This document shows positions 1 through 8,168 of a DNA stretch of 64,000 nt, one piece after another. Source of the stretch: Paenibacillus sp. JNUCC-31 (GTDB lineage Bacteria > Bacillota > Bacilli > Paenibacillales > Paenibacillaceae); NCBI RefSeq assembly GCF_014844075.1, contig NZ_CP062165.1, positions 1,426,001 to 1,490,000 on the forward strand, in the 5' to 3' direction. Numbering within the stretch: position 1 is the first letter of the stretch; every line of letters begins with the position of its first letter. The position numbers and the translations under genes were made by a program. The notes under the pieces were generated by a model, which ran no database searches, was not told where the DNA came from, and was given only the letters and a program-made list of their open reading frames with translations.

Positions 1-7
1 CCGATAA

Positions 8-550
8 CTAACTCAACTGCATCGTTGTAATGCATGTATTATCTTCTTCATATGTAGACAGCTGTGTCTCTGCGACCTTACCATCATGCACCACACGAAT
101 GAGGTATGACTTATCCCTGGCTAACCAGAAATCCATAAAACCATTGGAACCGGCTTTTATCTCAGCATCTTTCATCAGCGTATTGCCTTCGGAGTCATGG
201 ATCGTCACCATGAATTTCTTATTTTTCATTTCGCCCTGGCATCCGGTCAGGCTATGAATTGCACAAGGGTGAGTTTGCTCCACGTAAGGCGCAATGGAAA
301 GAAAAAACTCATTTTCAGGCAAATCATAGGTTTTCGTTTCGTTATCCTTATCGGTAACCGTTAATTGAGTTGCGTTGATCGAGGCAGATTCCGGTGTCTC
401 TTTGCCTGTGCTGATATCTTCTACCAATTTTCTAATATTGGGTGCTTCGGCGTTACCTGCCTCCTCCCTTCCCACATTACCAGTAATCAGATAGGCTCCC
501 AGCACAATGACAACTACTAAACTGGCAATGATCCACATTTGTTTTTTCAT
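8..550 (-). CDS. cueP: CueP-family copper-binding protein
   Basis: The 180-residue product resembles CueP, the exported copper-binding protein known from Salmonella, where it takes up copper outside the cytoplasm. One hydrophobic segment follows MKKQ (about residues 5-23) and should act as a signal peptide or membrane anchor. The core signature lies at about residues 84-107: FFLSIAPYV, then HPC and LTGCQGE, with a third cysteine near the end in NTCITTMQL. These cysteines and the nearby histidines are the expected metal ligands. The ATG has GAGGAG about 11 bases upstream, a little far but the only good candidate. No copper regulator or exporter gene lies next to it, so its regulation cannot be read here. 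Confidence 0.85.
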   Translation of the reverse strand: MKKQMWIIASLVVVIVLGAYLITGNVGREEAGNAEAPNIRKLVEDISTGKETPESASINATQLTVTDKDNETKTYDLPENEFFLSIAPYVEQTHPCAIHSLTGCQGEMKNKKFMVTIHDSEGNTLMKDAEIKAGSNGFMDFWLARDKSYLIRVVHDGKVAETQLSTYEEDNTCITTMQLS

Positions 551-975
551 CTGACGTTCATCTCCTCGTCCGTTTAGGTTTATTATAAGGGAGAACGTAC
601 CATCATGGACTTAATCGACATGGAGTTCACCAGATATTCACATATCTGTATGTTCCATTCGCATCATGCTAGATGGTCATTGAGGCTCTATAAAAACTGC
701 CAAAAACCGGCGATCGGGTCACGCCATTGTCCTACGTCAAATTTGGCATATAAGTACAGTGCTCCATAAGCTTGCACGCATAAGGGTATGGTCTCTTCCT
801 GACAAATGTTGTACATATGGGCTACCGCTCGCACGATGGTGACATGGTAAGCCTACCATGGCATGTTCCTATCCAATCCTATATAATAATATAAATTCTG
901 GAAATCAATTTGAACAAGTTGAATCAATTATACGTGTCTAACCCATTCTAACTTGAGGAGCAGGAGGAATTTCCA
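551..975. other. Intergenic region with a decayed open frame and a palindrome
   Basis: This 425-base stretch between divergent genes holds no intact gene. On the minus strand an open frame of about 55 codons (852 to 688) has no start codon and ends in a stop; its translation is protein-like (for example GALYLYAKFDVGQW) but I do not recognise it, so it may be the 3' remnant of a lost gene. At 843-860 a perfect inverted repeat CATGGTA-AGCC-TACCATG precedes an A+T-rich stretch (880-900) that could hold the promoter of the downstream prenyltransferase gene. Confidence 0.4.
843..860. repeat. Inverted repeat upstream of uppS-like gene
   Basis: CATGGTA-AGCC-TACCATG has perfect 7-base arms and a 4-base centre. 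It sits about 20 bases before the A+T-rich TATATAATAATATAA stretch, a position suitable for an operator, but no regulator can be assigned. Confidence 0.4.
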
Positions 976-1746
976 TTGAAATGGCACCGTGTACATAAAC
1001 AAAAACCTAATGCTATACATTCCGTCGACTGGACCGGGCTGGTCCCGAAACATATCGCGATCATGATGGATGGAAATGGGAGATGGGCGACGAGAAGAGG
1101 GTTGCCCAGAAGTGCCGGACACTATGCAGGAATGCAGACGATGCGGGAAGTGATAAGCATGTGCCACAAAAACGGGATCACCTCTCTAACCCTATATGCG
1201 TTCTCTACTGAAAACTGGAAAAGACCCAAGGAAGAGGTCGACTACATCATTAGTCTGGTGGTCGAATTTGTACAGGATACAACGGTCCAGGAATTGAATC
1301 AGAATAATATTAAAGTTAATTTTATTGGCGATATCTCGAAATTCCCGGAAGAAACACAGGAAGCAATGCGCAACGTGGTGGAACTAACCCGGGCTAACAG
1401 CGGAATGGCTGTTTACTTTGCAATGAATTATGGAGGGAAAAACGATATTGTGCAAGCCATCAAAACGTACATCCAAGAAAACGTCGATGAACACAAAGAA
1501 ACCTCGGAAATCTCCGAGGCAGAATTCGAAAAATTTTTGTATACAGGCGAAAATCCTGCCCCGGATCTGCTGATCCGGACAAGTGGAGAGAAACGGCTAA
1601 GCAATTTTCTATTATGGCAAGCCGCCTATTCCGAACTATGGTTTACGGATGTGATGTGGCCGGATTTCAATGAACAATTGTTATATGAATCCATTCTGTC
1701 TTATCAGCAGCGCAAGCAAAGAGCATTAGACGATGTAACAAAATAA
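976..1746 (+). CDS. uppS: Isoprenyl transferase (UPP synthase family)
   Basis: A cis-prenyltransferase of the undecaprenyl diphosphate synthase family, which condenses isopentenyl diphosphate onto farnesyl diphosphate to build the lipid carrier for cell-wall synthesis. The 256-residue length is typical. The catalytic signature MDGNGRWA lies at residues 31-38 (Asp32 binds the substrate diphosphate/Mg), NYGG at about 151, and the RTSGEKRLSNF motif at 201-211. The start is TTG at 976 because CAGGAGGA stands 7 bases before it. Usually uppS sits beside cdsA and frr; here it is alone, next to cueP and a hydrolase, so it may be a second copy rather than the housekeeping enzyme. That is inference from context only. 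Confidence 0.9.
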   Translation: MKWHRVHKQKPNAIHSVDWTGLVPKHIAIMMDGNGRWATRRGLPRSAGHYAGMQTMREVISMCHKNGITSLTLYAFSTENWKRPKEEVDYIISLVVEFVQDTTVQELNQNNIKVNFIGDISKFPEETQEAMRNVVELTRANSGMAVYFAMNYGGKNDIVQAIKTYIQENVDEHKETSEISEAEFEKFLYTGENPAPDLLIRTSGEKRLSNFLLWQAAYSELWFTDVMWPDFNEQLLYESILSYQQRKQRALDDVTK

Positions 1747-1769
1747 TTCATCTTTGTTCCTGCCGATCC

Positions 1770-2669
1770 TCAGCTCAGATAAGATTTTAACCAGGGTTGG
1801 ATAACAGGGAGAACGGTACTGGGTTGCATCGCTTTGGTGTGATCCATATCCTCCCCCTTGATGATTTCGACGGTCCAGCCGAAGTTTTCTAGAATTTTTT
1901 TATTCTTTTGCAGCCGTTCCGCGATATTCACTGTCACATTCCCAAACTTTTCACCATATACAATTGTATCTTTCTCACCTGCAAAAGTTAATCTCGGGAT
2001 ACTCAGCTGATCTTGAATGAGTTGGTCATCAAAATCCAATAAACTTTGGTACATGGTGACAAATTGTTTTGTTTGAGCCGGATCAATTTGGATCTGAATG
2101 TTGTCCCAGTCGACCTCATCCGGGTATATCTGCTCCGAGTTCATCGATGCTTGTCCTTCTTGTTCATGTTCCAATTTCCCATGTTGCTTCAATGCTTCTT
2201 CATATGTCCTTGCCGTAACTACTCGCATTTCCTCATAAGGTCCTTTATATGGCGGGAATCCTCCCATAATAAGACTTTCGATCCGGTCGGTCCGAAGTGC
2301 GAGTTGCAACCCGACAAGGGCCAGCCAAGAGTATCCGTAATAACTGAATTGATTCACATTCATTTGATCTGCAATTCGTAATAAATCCTGGGTTATATGT
2401 TCGGGTGTGAAATGATCCGGATAAGGATGTGCCATATAGTGTCCTTCATAATCAAAATGCAGAATCTGATATTCATCCGAAAGTCCAGCAATAAACTTTG
2501 CACCCAATTCAGGATCAACACCCCATAACTTTAAGGTTTCGGCTTCTTGTCCGGTTACGGACTTTTTAGCGATGGGCAGCATAATGACTTTGCGATCGGC
2601 ATTTCCGGTTAGACCCACTTCCAGCTCTGAACCGTTTTTCATCTTAATTATTCTCTTCAATTGAACCAC
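1770..2669 (-). CDS. Alpha/beta-fold hydrolase
   Basis: The 299-residue protein has the outline of an alpha/beta hydrolase: beta strands around VIMLPIA, a nucleophile elbow GYSWLA at about residues 113-118 with the probable catalytic serine, and a late His in GEDMDHTKA that could complete the triad. A lid-like charged segment lies in the middle. No signal peptide is visible, so it should be cytoplasmic. The substrate is unknown; families with this outline include esterases and haloalkane dehalogenase-like enzymes. It ends 23 bases after the convergent uppS-like gene and is not obviously in an operon. A ribosome site (AGGAGTG on its own strand) precedes the ATG. Confidence 0.7.
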   Translation of the reverse strand: MVQLKRIIKMKNGSELEVGLTGNADRKVIMLPIAKKSVTGQEAETLKLWGVDPELGAKFIAGLSDEYQILHFDYEGHYMAHPYPDHFTPEHITQDLLRIADQMNVNQFSYYGYSWLALVGLQLALRTDRIESLIMGGFPPYKGPYEEMRVVTARTYEEALKQHGKLEHEQEGQASMNSEQIYPDEVDWDNIQIQIDPAQTKQFVTMYQSLLDFDDQLIQDQLSIPRLTFAGEKDTIVYGEKFGNVTVNIAERLQKNKKILENFGWTVEIIKGEDMDHTKAMQPSTVLPVIQPWLKSYLS

Positions 2670-3025
2670 TCCTTTGCTGTTATCCCTCAGAGTAAAACAT
2701 TATATGCGTTTTTTAGGTCTGTCCAAATTCTAACCAGAGCTTCCTCTTTCTTAAGTATCTTGTCCAGCTTGAACGTGACGTAGGCGTAATCTCAGTGACC
2801 TTCATCCCTTCAGTAGATACCAGCATTGTGAACCTCTTACCAGACTTTGGGGGCTTGGCTTCGGAAACGAAAGAGAGCGGCGGCGATGTCTCTTAGCTTC
2901 ATCGTCCCGCCGCTTTCCAGTCCCCGATAATTCAGACTATCTTTTAGAATAAATAGACTTATTGACTGGATAAAAGACATAAACTTTTATTTTTATGCTC
3001 ACATAAACTATATTGAGAATCGGAA
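2670..3025. other. Intergenic region with frame remnants and a strong stem-loop
   Basis: No intact gene in this 356-base stretch. On the minus strand short open frames without starts run in different phases: one ends at 2837 and another at 2687, the latter beginning DYAYVTFKLDKIL and reading like real protein. This pattern suggests a frameshifted, decayed gene that I cannot identify. A strong stem-loop lies at 2876-2914. The last bases carry the 3' flank of the collagen-like gene. Confidence 0.35.
2876..2914. repeat. Strong stem-loop
   Basis: AGCGGCGGCGATG pairs with CATCG-TC-CCGCCGCT across an 11-base loop. It has no long T-run directly after it on either strand, so it is a poor intrinsic terminator; it may be the remnant of a structured end within the decayed region. 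Confidence 0.4.
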
Positions 3026-3799
3026 TTAAGGAGTCAATTTCAGAATGGTCAAAGTGGTATTTAGATTGTTATGCAACTGTGCAGGAGTTGCATTCGCATT
3101 TACCAGTTGGATCGTCGTCGGAACTGTTGTGACCGTAATAATAACTTCAGCAGATATGGGCCCTCCTCCATTACCCGTAAAAGGTACTGGTGTTATGGGT
3201 GTTCCATTAACCGTAAGGTTGAAATCGGCATTACCCTGATTATGAATGGTGAAGGAGATAAAGTAACTTCCTGTTTCATTAATTGTTATCGTCGAAGATG
3301 GCGGCACGAAGGTGAATGCTCCGCCTACATTAGCCAAAACTCCGGTTAAAGTGATTGGTGAGTTTCCTGGAACGGTGTCAGTACCTGTACCGGGATCTGC
3401 TCGAAAAACACTCAAGAAATCGGATATTCCAGCCCCGGCTGGGCCCGTGGCTCCAGCAGGGCCAGTTGCACCTACTGCACCTACGGGGCCGGCAGGGCCG
3501 ACAGGACCCACTGGGCCCACTGGGCCAGCAGGACCAGCAGGGCCAACTGCTCCGATCGCGCCAGCCGGACCCGCTGGGCCTTGTATACCAGGAACTCCTT
3601 GCAGTCCGGCTGGCCCCGGTACCCCCGGAGCACCAGTCGGGCCTACCGGTCCAATTGGGCCAGGAATCCCTGGAGAGCCTTGCGGTGCATTAATCACAAT
3701 TTTAGGTTTAACCCTTAAAAAAATCTTACCCTTAACACCACAATGCAATTGTTTTTTAAATTTACGTCTACAAATACGTTTCCCATGACGATTTATCAA
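3026..3799 (-). CDS. Collagen-like repeat protein with exosporium-type C-terminal domain
   Basis: The 257-residue protein has three parts. Residues 1-36 are rich in Lys and Arg ([11 protein letters not shown]) with no typical signal peptide. Residues about 37-127 are a collagen-like Gly-X-Y tract of GPAGP/GPTGP type. The C-terminal ~130 residues form a beta-rich domain ([33 protein letters not shown]) like those that cap BclA-type spore-surface fibres. Such proteins trimerise through the collagen tract and decorate exosporium or spore surfaces. The start is TTG at 3799, preceded by GGAGGTG. It is monocistronic, divergent from the MerR gene with a 360-base gap. Spore location is inferred from the family, not seen. 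Confidence 0.8.
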   Translation of the reverse strand: MINRHGKRICRRKFKKQLHCGVKGKIFLRVKPKIVINAPQGSPGIPGPIGPVGPTGAPGVPGPAGLQGVPGIQGPAGPAGAIGAVGPAGPAGPVGPVGPVGPAGPVGAVGATGPAGATGPAGAGISDFLSVFRADPGTGTDTVPGNSPITLTGVLANVGGAFTFVPPSSTITINETGSYFISFTIHNQGNADFNLTVNGTPITPVPFTGNGGGPISAEVIITVTTVPTTIQLVNANATPAQLHNNLNTTLTILKLTP

Positions 3800-4159
3800 T
3801 TAACTCACCTCCGTGATATTTCTCCACATACTATGTGTAACAATCACGGGGGGCATAGACAGTTAACCATAATTAGGAAAATTATAGTGCCTATTATTAG
3901 ATAAGTTGTCTATTAAAACTATTAATTTTCATTTCATCCTTCTGCAATTCAATGTCCAACTCCCCACCATTGCATTTTTTTGCATTTTAATTATTTTCTT
4001 TTTAGTGACTACTCCTTTGCTGTCTATACATTCAGTCTATAACATTGATGCAATATTCCGGTTTTCATAATTAAAGTGCTGATCAAATATACCCATTGCC
4101 TCTTTTTATGTTAGTGTAGCACTTGAAGGTTTTACTTGAAGCATGAGGAGTAGAAGCAA
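3800..4159. other. A+T-rich divergent intergenic region
   Basis: The region between the collagen-like gene and the MerR gene holds no open frame that looks real. On the plus strand TTGATG (4045-4050), a 17-base spacer and TAATTA (4068-4073) make a plausible sigma-A promoter for the MerR gene, whose ribosome site (GAGGAG) is at about 4145. I see no clear promoter for the collagen-like gene. Confidence 0.45.
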
Positions 4160-4873
4160 ATGAACTTTACATATACACCTGGACAGATTGCAACTGAACT
4201 AGCCATTAGTACAACCACGCTGAGACGTTATGAAAAAGAAGACCTGATTCCCGACGTTCCACGGACCGCCAGCAATCACAGGTACTACACGTCCTTTCAC
4301 TTTCAAGCGTTCATCGCCATTCGTTCGTTATTAAAGGGTTATGAGATTCCCGTTGTATATGAAGTCATGAGGAAAGTTAAACGCGGGGAAATCAACGACG
4401 CACTTTGGCTTTTGAACCAGCAGTTGTATAACACTCAACTGGAGAAACAACGGGTTGATGAGATATGGATCATGATCCAACAGACCGATTTTTCAGAATA
4501 TAAGAATGTTAAAATCACGAATGCAATGACGATTGGGAAAGTCGCTGAAGTAGCTGGGGTCAACACTTCTGCCATCAGACATTGGGAAAAAGAAGGGTTA
4601 ATTCGTTCGGAACGGGACAAGCAGAATGGTTATCGAATGTACACTAGAGCTGAGCTGAGAAAGATATTGGTCATTAGCAGCTTAAGAAAATCCGTTTACT
4701 ACATTGAACATATGAAAGAGCTTCTAAATTCGCTGGATACTCAGAATTACACACAAATCCAAAACGCCTTCCAGCTTGCATTGCAAAAGCTAAACAAGCA
4801 ACTGACGCTTCAATTTGAAGGAATAAAGGAACTTATGAGATATATTGCTTTACATCAGGAACCACAGGGGTAA
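4160..4873 (+). CDS. Double-headed MerR-family transcriptional regulator
   Basis: The 237-residue protein carries two MerR-type winged-helix DNA-binding domains in one chain. The first (about residues 4-70) has YTPGQIATELAISTTTLRRYEKEDLIP; the second (about 122-190) has TIGKVAEVAGVNTSAIRHWEKEGLI followed by NGYRMYTRAELRK. A helical segment (about 195-235) follows and could be the usual dimerisation coil. Ordinary MerR proteins have a single N-terminal HTH, so this one may bind two half-sites as a monomer or bridge sites. No cysteine-rich metal site is seen. It has its own promoter-like sequence, and no adjacent target gene is evident. Confidence 0.8.
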   Translation: MNFTYTPGQIATELAISTTTLRRYEKEDLIPDVPRTASNHRYYTSFHFQAFIAIRSLLKGYEIPVVYEVMRKVKRGEINDALWLLNQQLYNTQLEKQRVDEIWIMIQQTDFSEYKNVKITNAMTIGKVAEVAGVNTSAIRHWEKEGLIRSERDKQNGYRMYTRAELRKILVISSLRKSVYYIEHMKELLNSLDTQNYTQIQNAFQLALQKLNKQLTLQFEGIKELMRYIALHQEPQG

Positions 4874-5081
4874 CCCCCTTATCAAGCTTCTTCCAATTTA
4901 TTTTCCAATCCAGCACCAAACACTTTGGCTTGTTTGGCAGAGCAAGAAATTAGCTTCCAGAAGAGACTATACAAACAAAGCACACCAGAATTAGACGGTG
5001 CGCCTGTTTGTATTTTGTTTGAACCATGTCGAAATTGTTGTTATCTATACGTTACGTCAACTTCTATTTTGCATCATTACA

Positions 5082-5861
5082 TCAAACAAATAAGTGCTCA
5101 TATTTTCGAATCTGAAATCTTAAAATTTGCGATACTCTCCCAAGCTCATGGTCATGTTCTTTTATAAATTGCGTAACTGAAGAACGATTAAATTGAAGAT
5201 TTGTTTCCAATGCACGTGCTTGTTTTGAAAAATCACTGCTAAATGGCTTCGCTTTGATTTTACGCAATGCAACACTCGTTGGCATACTCATGGGATAGTC
5301 CGTTGTATCAGATAAGAGGCTTAAACCATGATCAAACAGTGGACAAAGTCTATATCCGTTAGAACCATGTATAAAAGCAATATTATTCAGATGTCGGTCT
5401 TCATTTAGCAAAATAGCATCCAAAGGTAACATCAGTGAGAAGTACTCTAGCGTATCTAATTTCAAAACATCCTTGAGAAACTCAACAACGGATAACACTA
5501 AATCTCGTGTGCTCTGTCCCTGCTGTAAATCATCAAATTTAACACCATAGCTCTCCAAAATGCGATGCAAAGTAATGATACTCTCTCCTGGATGAAGAAA
5601 ATCTTCGGAGTAGCAACCCTCATACTTGATGTTGTCCTCTATCAGAACACATTGTTTGTAAGGAACTTTAAGTTGTGTAGGGATGTTGGAACGATGAATC
5701 AACTCGAACGCTACCCATTCTGCCAATCCCTCATACCCAAACTTATTAGCTTTCGCCCACTTATCATCAATTTTCCATTTTAGTTGGTCACCCTTGCTAC
5801 TACTCACAAAAGTTTGACGAATATTCTTGTTCACCTGCAAAACGGGGATGGACATCGGCAC
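5082..5861 (-). CDS. HipA-like serine/threonine kinase (toxin-like)
   Basis: This 259-residue protein resembles the kinase part of HipA/CtkA-type proteins. A probable ATP-binding lysine lies in KGDQLKWKI (residues 23-31) and an alpha-C helix with Glu in YEGLAEWVAFEL. The catalytic loop NEDRHLNN (153-160; Asp155, Asn159/160) and the metal-binding loop PLFDHG (174-179; Asp177) are intact, so it looks active. The GTG at 5861 is favoured over the ATG at 5855 because GAGGAG stands 7 bases before the GTG. The frame overlaps the end of the upstream gene by 62 bases, which points to coupled translation. HipA kinases phosphorylate translation components and cause growth arrest; the target here is unknown. 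Confidence 0.75.
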   Translation of the reverse strand: MPMSIPVLQVNKNIRQTFVSSSKGDQLKWKIDDKWAKANKFGYEGLAEWVAFELIHRSNIPTQLKVPYKQCVLIEDNIKYEGCYSEDFLHPGESIITLHRILESYGVKFDDLQQGQSTRDLVLSVVEFLKDVLKLDTLEYFSLMLPLDAILLNEDRHLNNIAFIHGSNGYRLCPLFDHGLSLLSDTTDYPMSMPTSVALRKIKAKPFSSDFSKQARALETNLQFNRSSVTQFIKEHDHELGRVSQILRFQIRKYEHLFV

Positions 5862-6213
5862 AGGTCAACTCCTCATTAGAAAATCGAATCCATACATAAT
5901 CATCATATAACACGCCATGTGTTTGTTTTACGATTTCCGAAGCTACATAATCATTCAGACCCAATGATTGCAAAATTTTATCCGCATGGTGTCTGGTGCG
6001 AGGGAAACATCTTGATTCAAAATAATCCAGTACATCCCCTACGGTCACCTTGGACTTGTTTGGAAAGGGAAGAAAAACAGGCAATACATTGTGGTCTTGC
6101 CATACTTCAACCGTTTGATTTCTATAATCCAGCTTCACTTTAGCAATGACTCGATCATGCTCCAAAACCTCAAACTCAAGAGGAGGAGCCATGAATAGAC
6201 TTGATTTTTTCAT
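5800..6213 (-). CDS. Small partner protein of HipA-like kinase
   Basis: This 137-residue protein is encoded directly upstream of, and overlapping, the HipA-like kinase. It shows features of the N-terminal part of longer HipA-like proteins of Bacillota: a beta-rich start (VIAKVKLDYRNQTVEVW), an arginine-rich turn CFPRTRHHADKILQSLGL (about residues 68-85) and a YDDYVWIRF segment (about 103-111) followed by LTCADVHPRF. The start is ATG 6213, preceded by GGGAGGC. In the E. coli HipBST system a small N-domain-like protein (HipS) acts as antitoxin; a similar role is an inference here. No HTH gene for an autoregulator lies next to the pair. Confidence 0.65.
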   Translation of the reverse strand: MKKSSLFMAPPLEFEVLEHDRVIAKVKLDYRNQTVEVWQDHNVLPVFLPFPNKSKVTVGDVLDYFESRCFPRTRHHADKILQSLGLNDYVASEIVKQTHGVLYDDYVWIRFSNEELTCADVHPRFAGEQEYSSNFCE

Positions 6214-6545
6214 CTTCTGCCTCCCATGTAACACTTGTCATGCTTGTTGAATATAATTATATCATTTCTTTAACTTGTTTATCATTTCCCCCCTCTCCCA
6301 TTCTTTAAAAAAAAGCCCGACACATGTTCTTCAAACGCAATGAGCTGACCATAAAAAAACTTCGACTTGATGCCCATTTAGTTTGCAAATGGCTTTTCCA
6401 TCCGTAAGTAGTACTTTCTTTCATTGTACTGTTTTGCATCCTTCCATAAGATCGGGACTATGGAAAGCAAAAAAAGAAGCAAGCTCATCACACACGGATG
6501 ATCGGCTTGCTTCATCTCATTGACTGTTTTGTTCCTCAGCAGGAC
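6214..6545. other. Intergenic region
   Basis: It carries the putative promoter region of the HipA-like operon (A+T-rich stretch 6240-6275) and, near 6468-6513, the terminator of the PTS gene. No open frame that looks real. Confidence 0.5.
6468..6513 (-). terminator. Intrinsic terminator of PTS gene
   Basis: On the minus strand GAAGCAAGC pairs with GCTTGCTTC around an imperfect GATCATC/GATGA stem and is followed by TTTTTTT. It lies 33 bases after the stop of the PTS gene. Confidence 0.75.
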
Positions 6546-7931
6546 TTACACACTTTTGTGGTTGGCTGTTCTTCCCGCCATCCAGTATGCAAGTGCACCT
6601 GATCCACCAAAGGCAATACATACACCAATACAAGTATGCAACATATTGAAAGTTCCCTCTTCTATGTAGAATGGAATGTCCAACAGGCTGACGGAACCGC
6701 CTATAACCAATGCCTTGACAGACAGGAGACCAAAATACAGGCCTCCAACCATACCACCCAGCATGGCTGCATAAAAAAACGCTCTCCTTCTCATGTTGAC
6801 TGCAAACATTGCAGGCTCTGTCACTCCAAATAATGCCGTTCCGCTTGCCCAGAATGCCAGTTTCCTGAATTCCGACTGCTCGCTTCGCAGACCTGCAGCG
6901 AGTGCGGCACCCGCCTGAGCAACAAAGGCAGCAAGCATAGCCGGAAGCACAATGGTGAAGCCATTCGTCATAAGCTCATTAATCAGGATGGGGAACAGCC
7001 AGTAATGTAATCCCGTGATCATAAGTAGCGACATAATCGCTCCCAGCAGCATGATCAAGACGACTGGAGCATGATTCAGCAGCGATTCAATGACGCCAGA
7101 CAGGTGCTCGTCAACCCAAGTACCCACTGGGCCAAGTGCCAGCAGTACAATTGGAACAACAATCATTAATATTAACGCCGGAGCAAGGATTCCTTTCAGC
7201 GCTGAGGGGCTGATTCGCTCAACCCGCTTTTCCAGCCAAGATGCCGCGCCTATGGTTACAATTATCCACAGGGGGGCTGAAAAAAAGAGCGTCTGTGATC
7301 CGAGGGGTACACCCATAAAATGTACTTCTTCTCCACTGGAGATGACAGTGGTCATTTGTGGATATAACATCAGTCCGCCAATGGCGGTGGCCACATACAG
7401 ATTGCTTTTTAAGCGATAAGCCGTGCTGATGGCGATCAGGATGGGCAGTAGATAAAATGCACTGTCACCGATGGAATTCCAGATCATCCAGGTCTGACTG
7501 CCGATCAACGAAGCATCTTCCGTGCTGAGCGAGTTAATCACTGTAATCATACCGAGTATGATTTTGAGTATTGCTGCTCCCAGAAGGACTGGCATCAACG
7601 GCCTGAATACATCGGAAATAAAATACAGGGCGGAGTATGTCTTTTTACCTTTAATGGTTGTTTCCTGCATCGAATTACGGTTCTGTTGCTCCACACCCAT
7701 ACCAAGTAACGTATTGTAAATATAGGCGTCTTCGTCTCTAAACTTCACGCAATACTTGCCATCGGTGATGCTAATATCCGTGTCCAGATCCGGCGCCGTC
7801 GGAACGGACAGATCCATGCGTGTATAGTCGTGCAATGTCAGCGTTGTTATACTCATGTCACGCTGCACATAACCAATATTGTCCTTTCCACCTGCGAGCT
7901 TTAATCGTTGTTCGATGAATCTGTCTTTCAT
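6546..7931 (-). CDS. PTS-type EIIC permease with degenerate EIIB domain
   Basis: The 461-residue protein is built like the EIIBC part of beta-glucoside/sucrose-type PTS permeases. The N-terminal ~80 residues match an EIIB fold (AGGKDNI at 13-19; ITDGKYCVKF; YIYNTLL), but the phosphorylation-site cysteine is missing. In the collinear alignment with BglP of this window, VTHCM corresponds to VQRDM, so Asp25 replaces the Cys, and the following TRLRF is also lost. About ten membrane segments of an EIIC domain follow, with GLHYWLFPI and GVTEPAMFAVN. No EIIA domain is present. The start ATG 7931 has AAGGAGA about 10 bases upstream. It may be a transporter using another EIIB, or a regulatory relic; the sequence does not decide. 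Confidence 0.8.
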   Translation of the reverse strand: MKDRFIEQRLKLAGGKDNIGYVQRDMSITTLTLHDYTRMDLSVPTAPDLDTDISITDGKYCVKFRDEDAYIYNTLLGMGVEQQNRNSMQETTIKGKKTYSALYFISDVFRPLMPVLLGAAILKIILGMITVINSLSTEDASLIGSQTWMIWNSIGDSAFYLLPILIAISTAYRLKSNLYVATAIGGLMLYPQMTTVISSGEEVHFMGVPLGSQTLFFSAPLWIIVTIGAASWLEKRVERISPSALKGILAPALILMIVVPIVLLALGPVGTWVDEHLSGVIESLLNHAPVVLIMLLGAIMSLLMITGLHYWLFPILINELMTNGFTIVLPAMLAAFVAQAGAALAAGLRSEQSEFRKLAFWASGTALFGVTEPAMFAVNMRRRAFFYAAMLGGMVGGLYFGLLSVKALVIGGSVSLLDIPFYIEEGTFNMLHTCIGVCIAFGGSGALAYWMAGRTANHKSV

Positions 7932-7985
7932 ATGTACCTTCTCCTTATGCTGCGGTAAACCCGAGTTTTGTGATGTGCCCTTATC

Positions 7986-8015
7986 TATATAGCCATTTCC
8001 ATGAAAAAACTTCAA
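7986..8015 (-). promoter_or_regulatory. Putative sigma-A promoter of the PTS-like gene
   Basis: On the minus strand TTGAAG (8015-8010), an 18-base spacer and TATATA (7991-7986) lie about 55 bases before the start codon. Confidence 0.5.
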
Positions 8016-8091
8016 TAGGATAAAAAAACGAATTCTCCTTATATTTCTTGATTTTTGCGCAAGGTATAATGACCTAGTAAAAGAAAAAAGC

Positions 8092-8121
8092 AAAGAGCCT
8101 ACTGCTGATGTAGGCTCTCTT
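8092..8121 (-). terminator. Intrinsic terminator of hcp
   Basis: AAAGAGCCTAC pairs with GTAGGCTCTCTTT around a short loop and is followed on the minus strand by GCTTTTTTC. It lies about 50 bases after the hcp stop codon. Confidence 0.8.
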
Positions 8122-8168
8122 TCATCTTATTTTGTGAATCATGTGCCCCGCACTCCAATGTGCCTATC

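Noticed and set aside
3480..3690. Regular short repeats that might be a CRISPR array
   Set aside because: They are collagen-type codon repeats without unique spacers.
3312..3788. Long plus-strand frame rich in Pro, Gly and Ala opposite the collagen-like gene
   Set aside because: It is the reverse reading of Gly-X-Y codons; no ribosome site, and the minus-strand protein has the sensible domain order.
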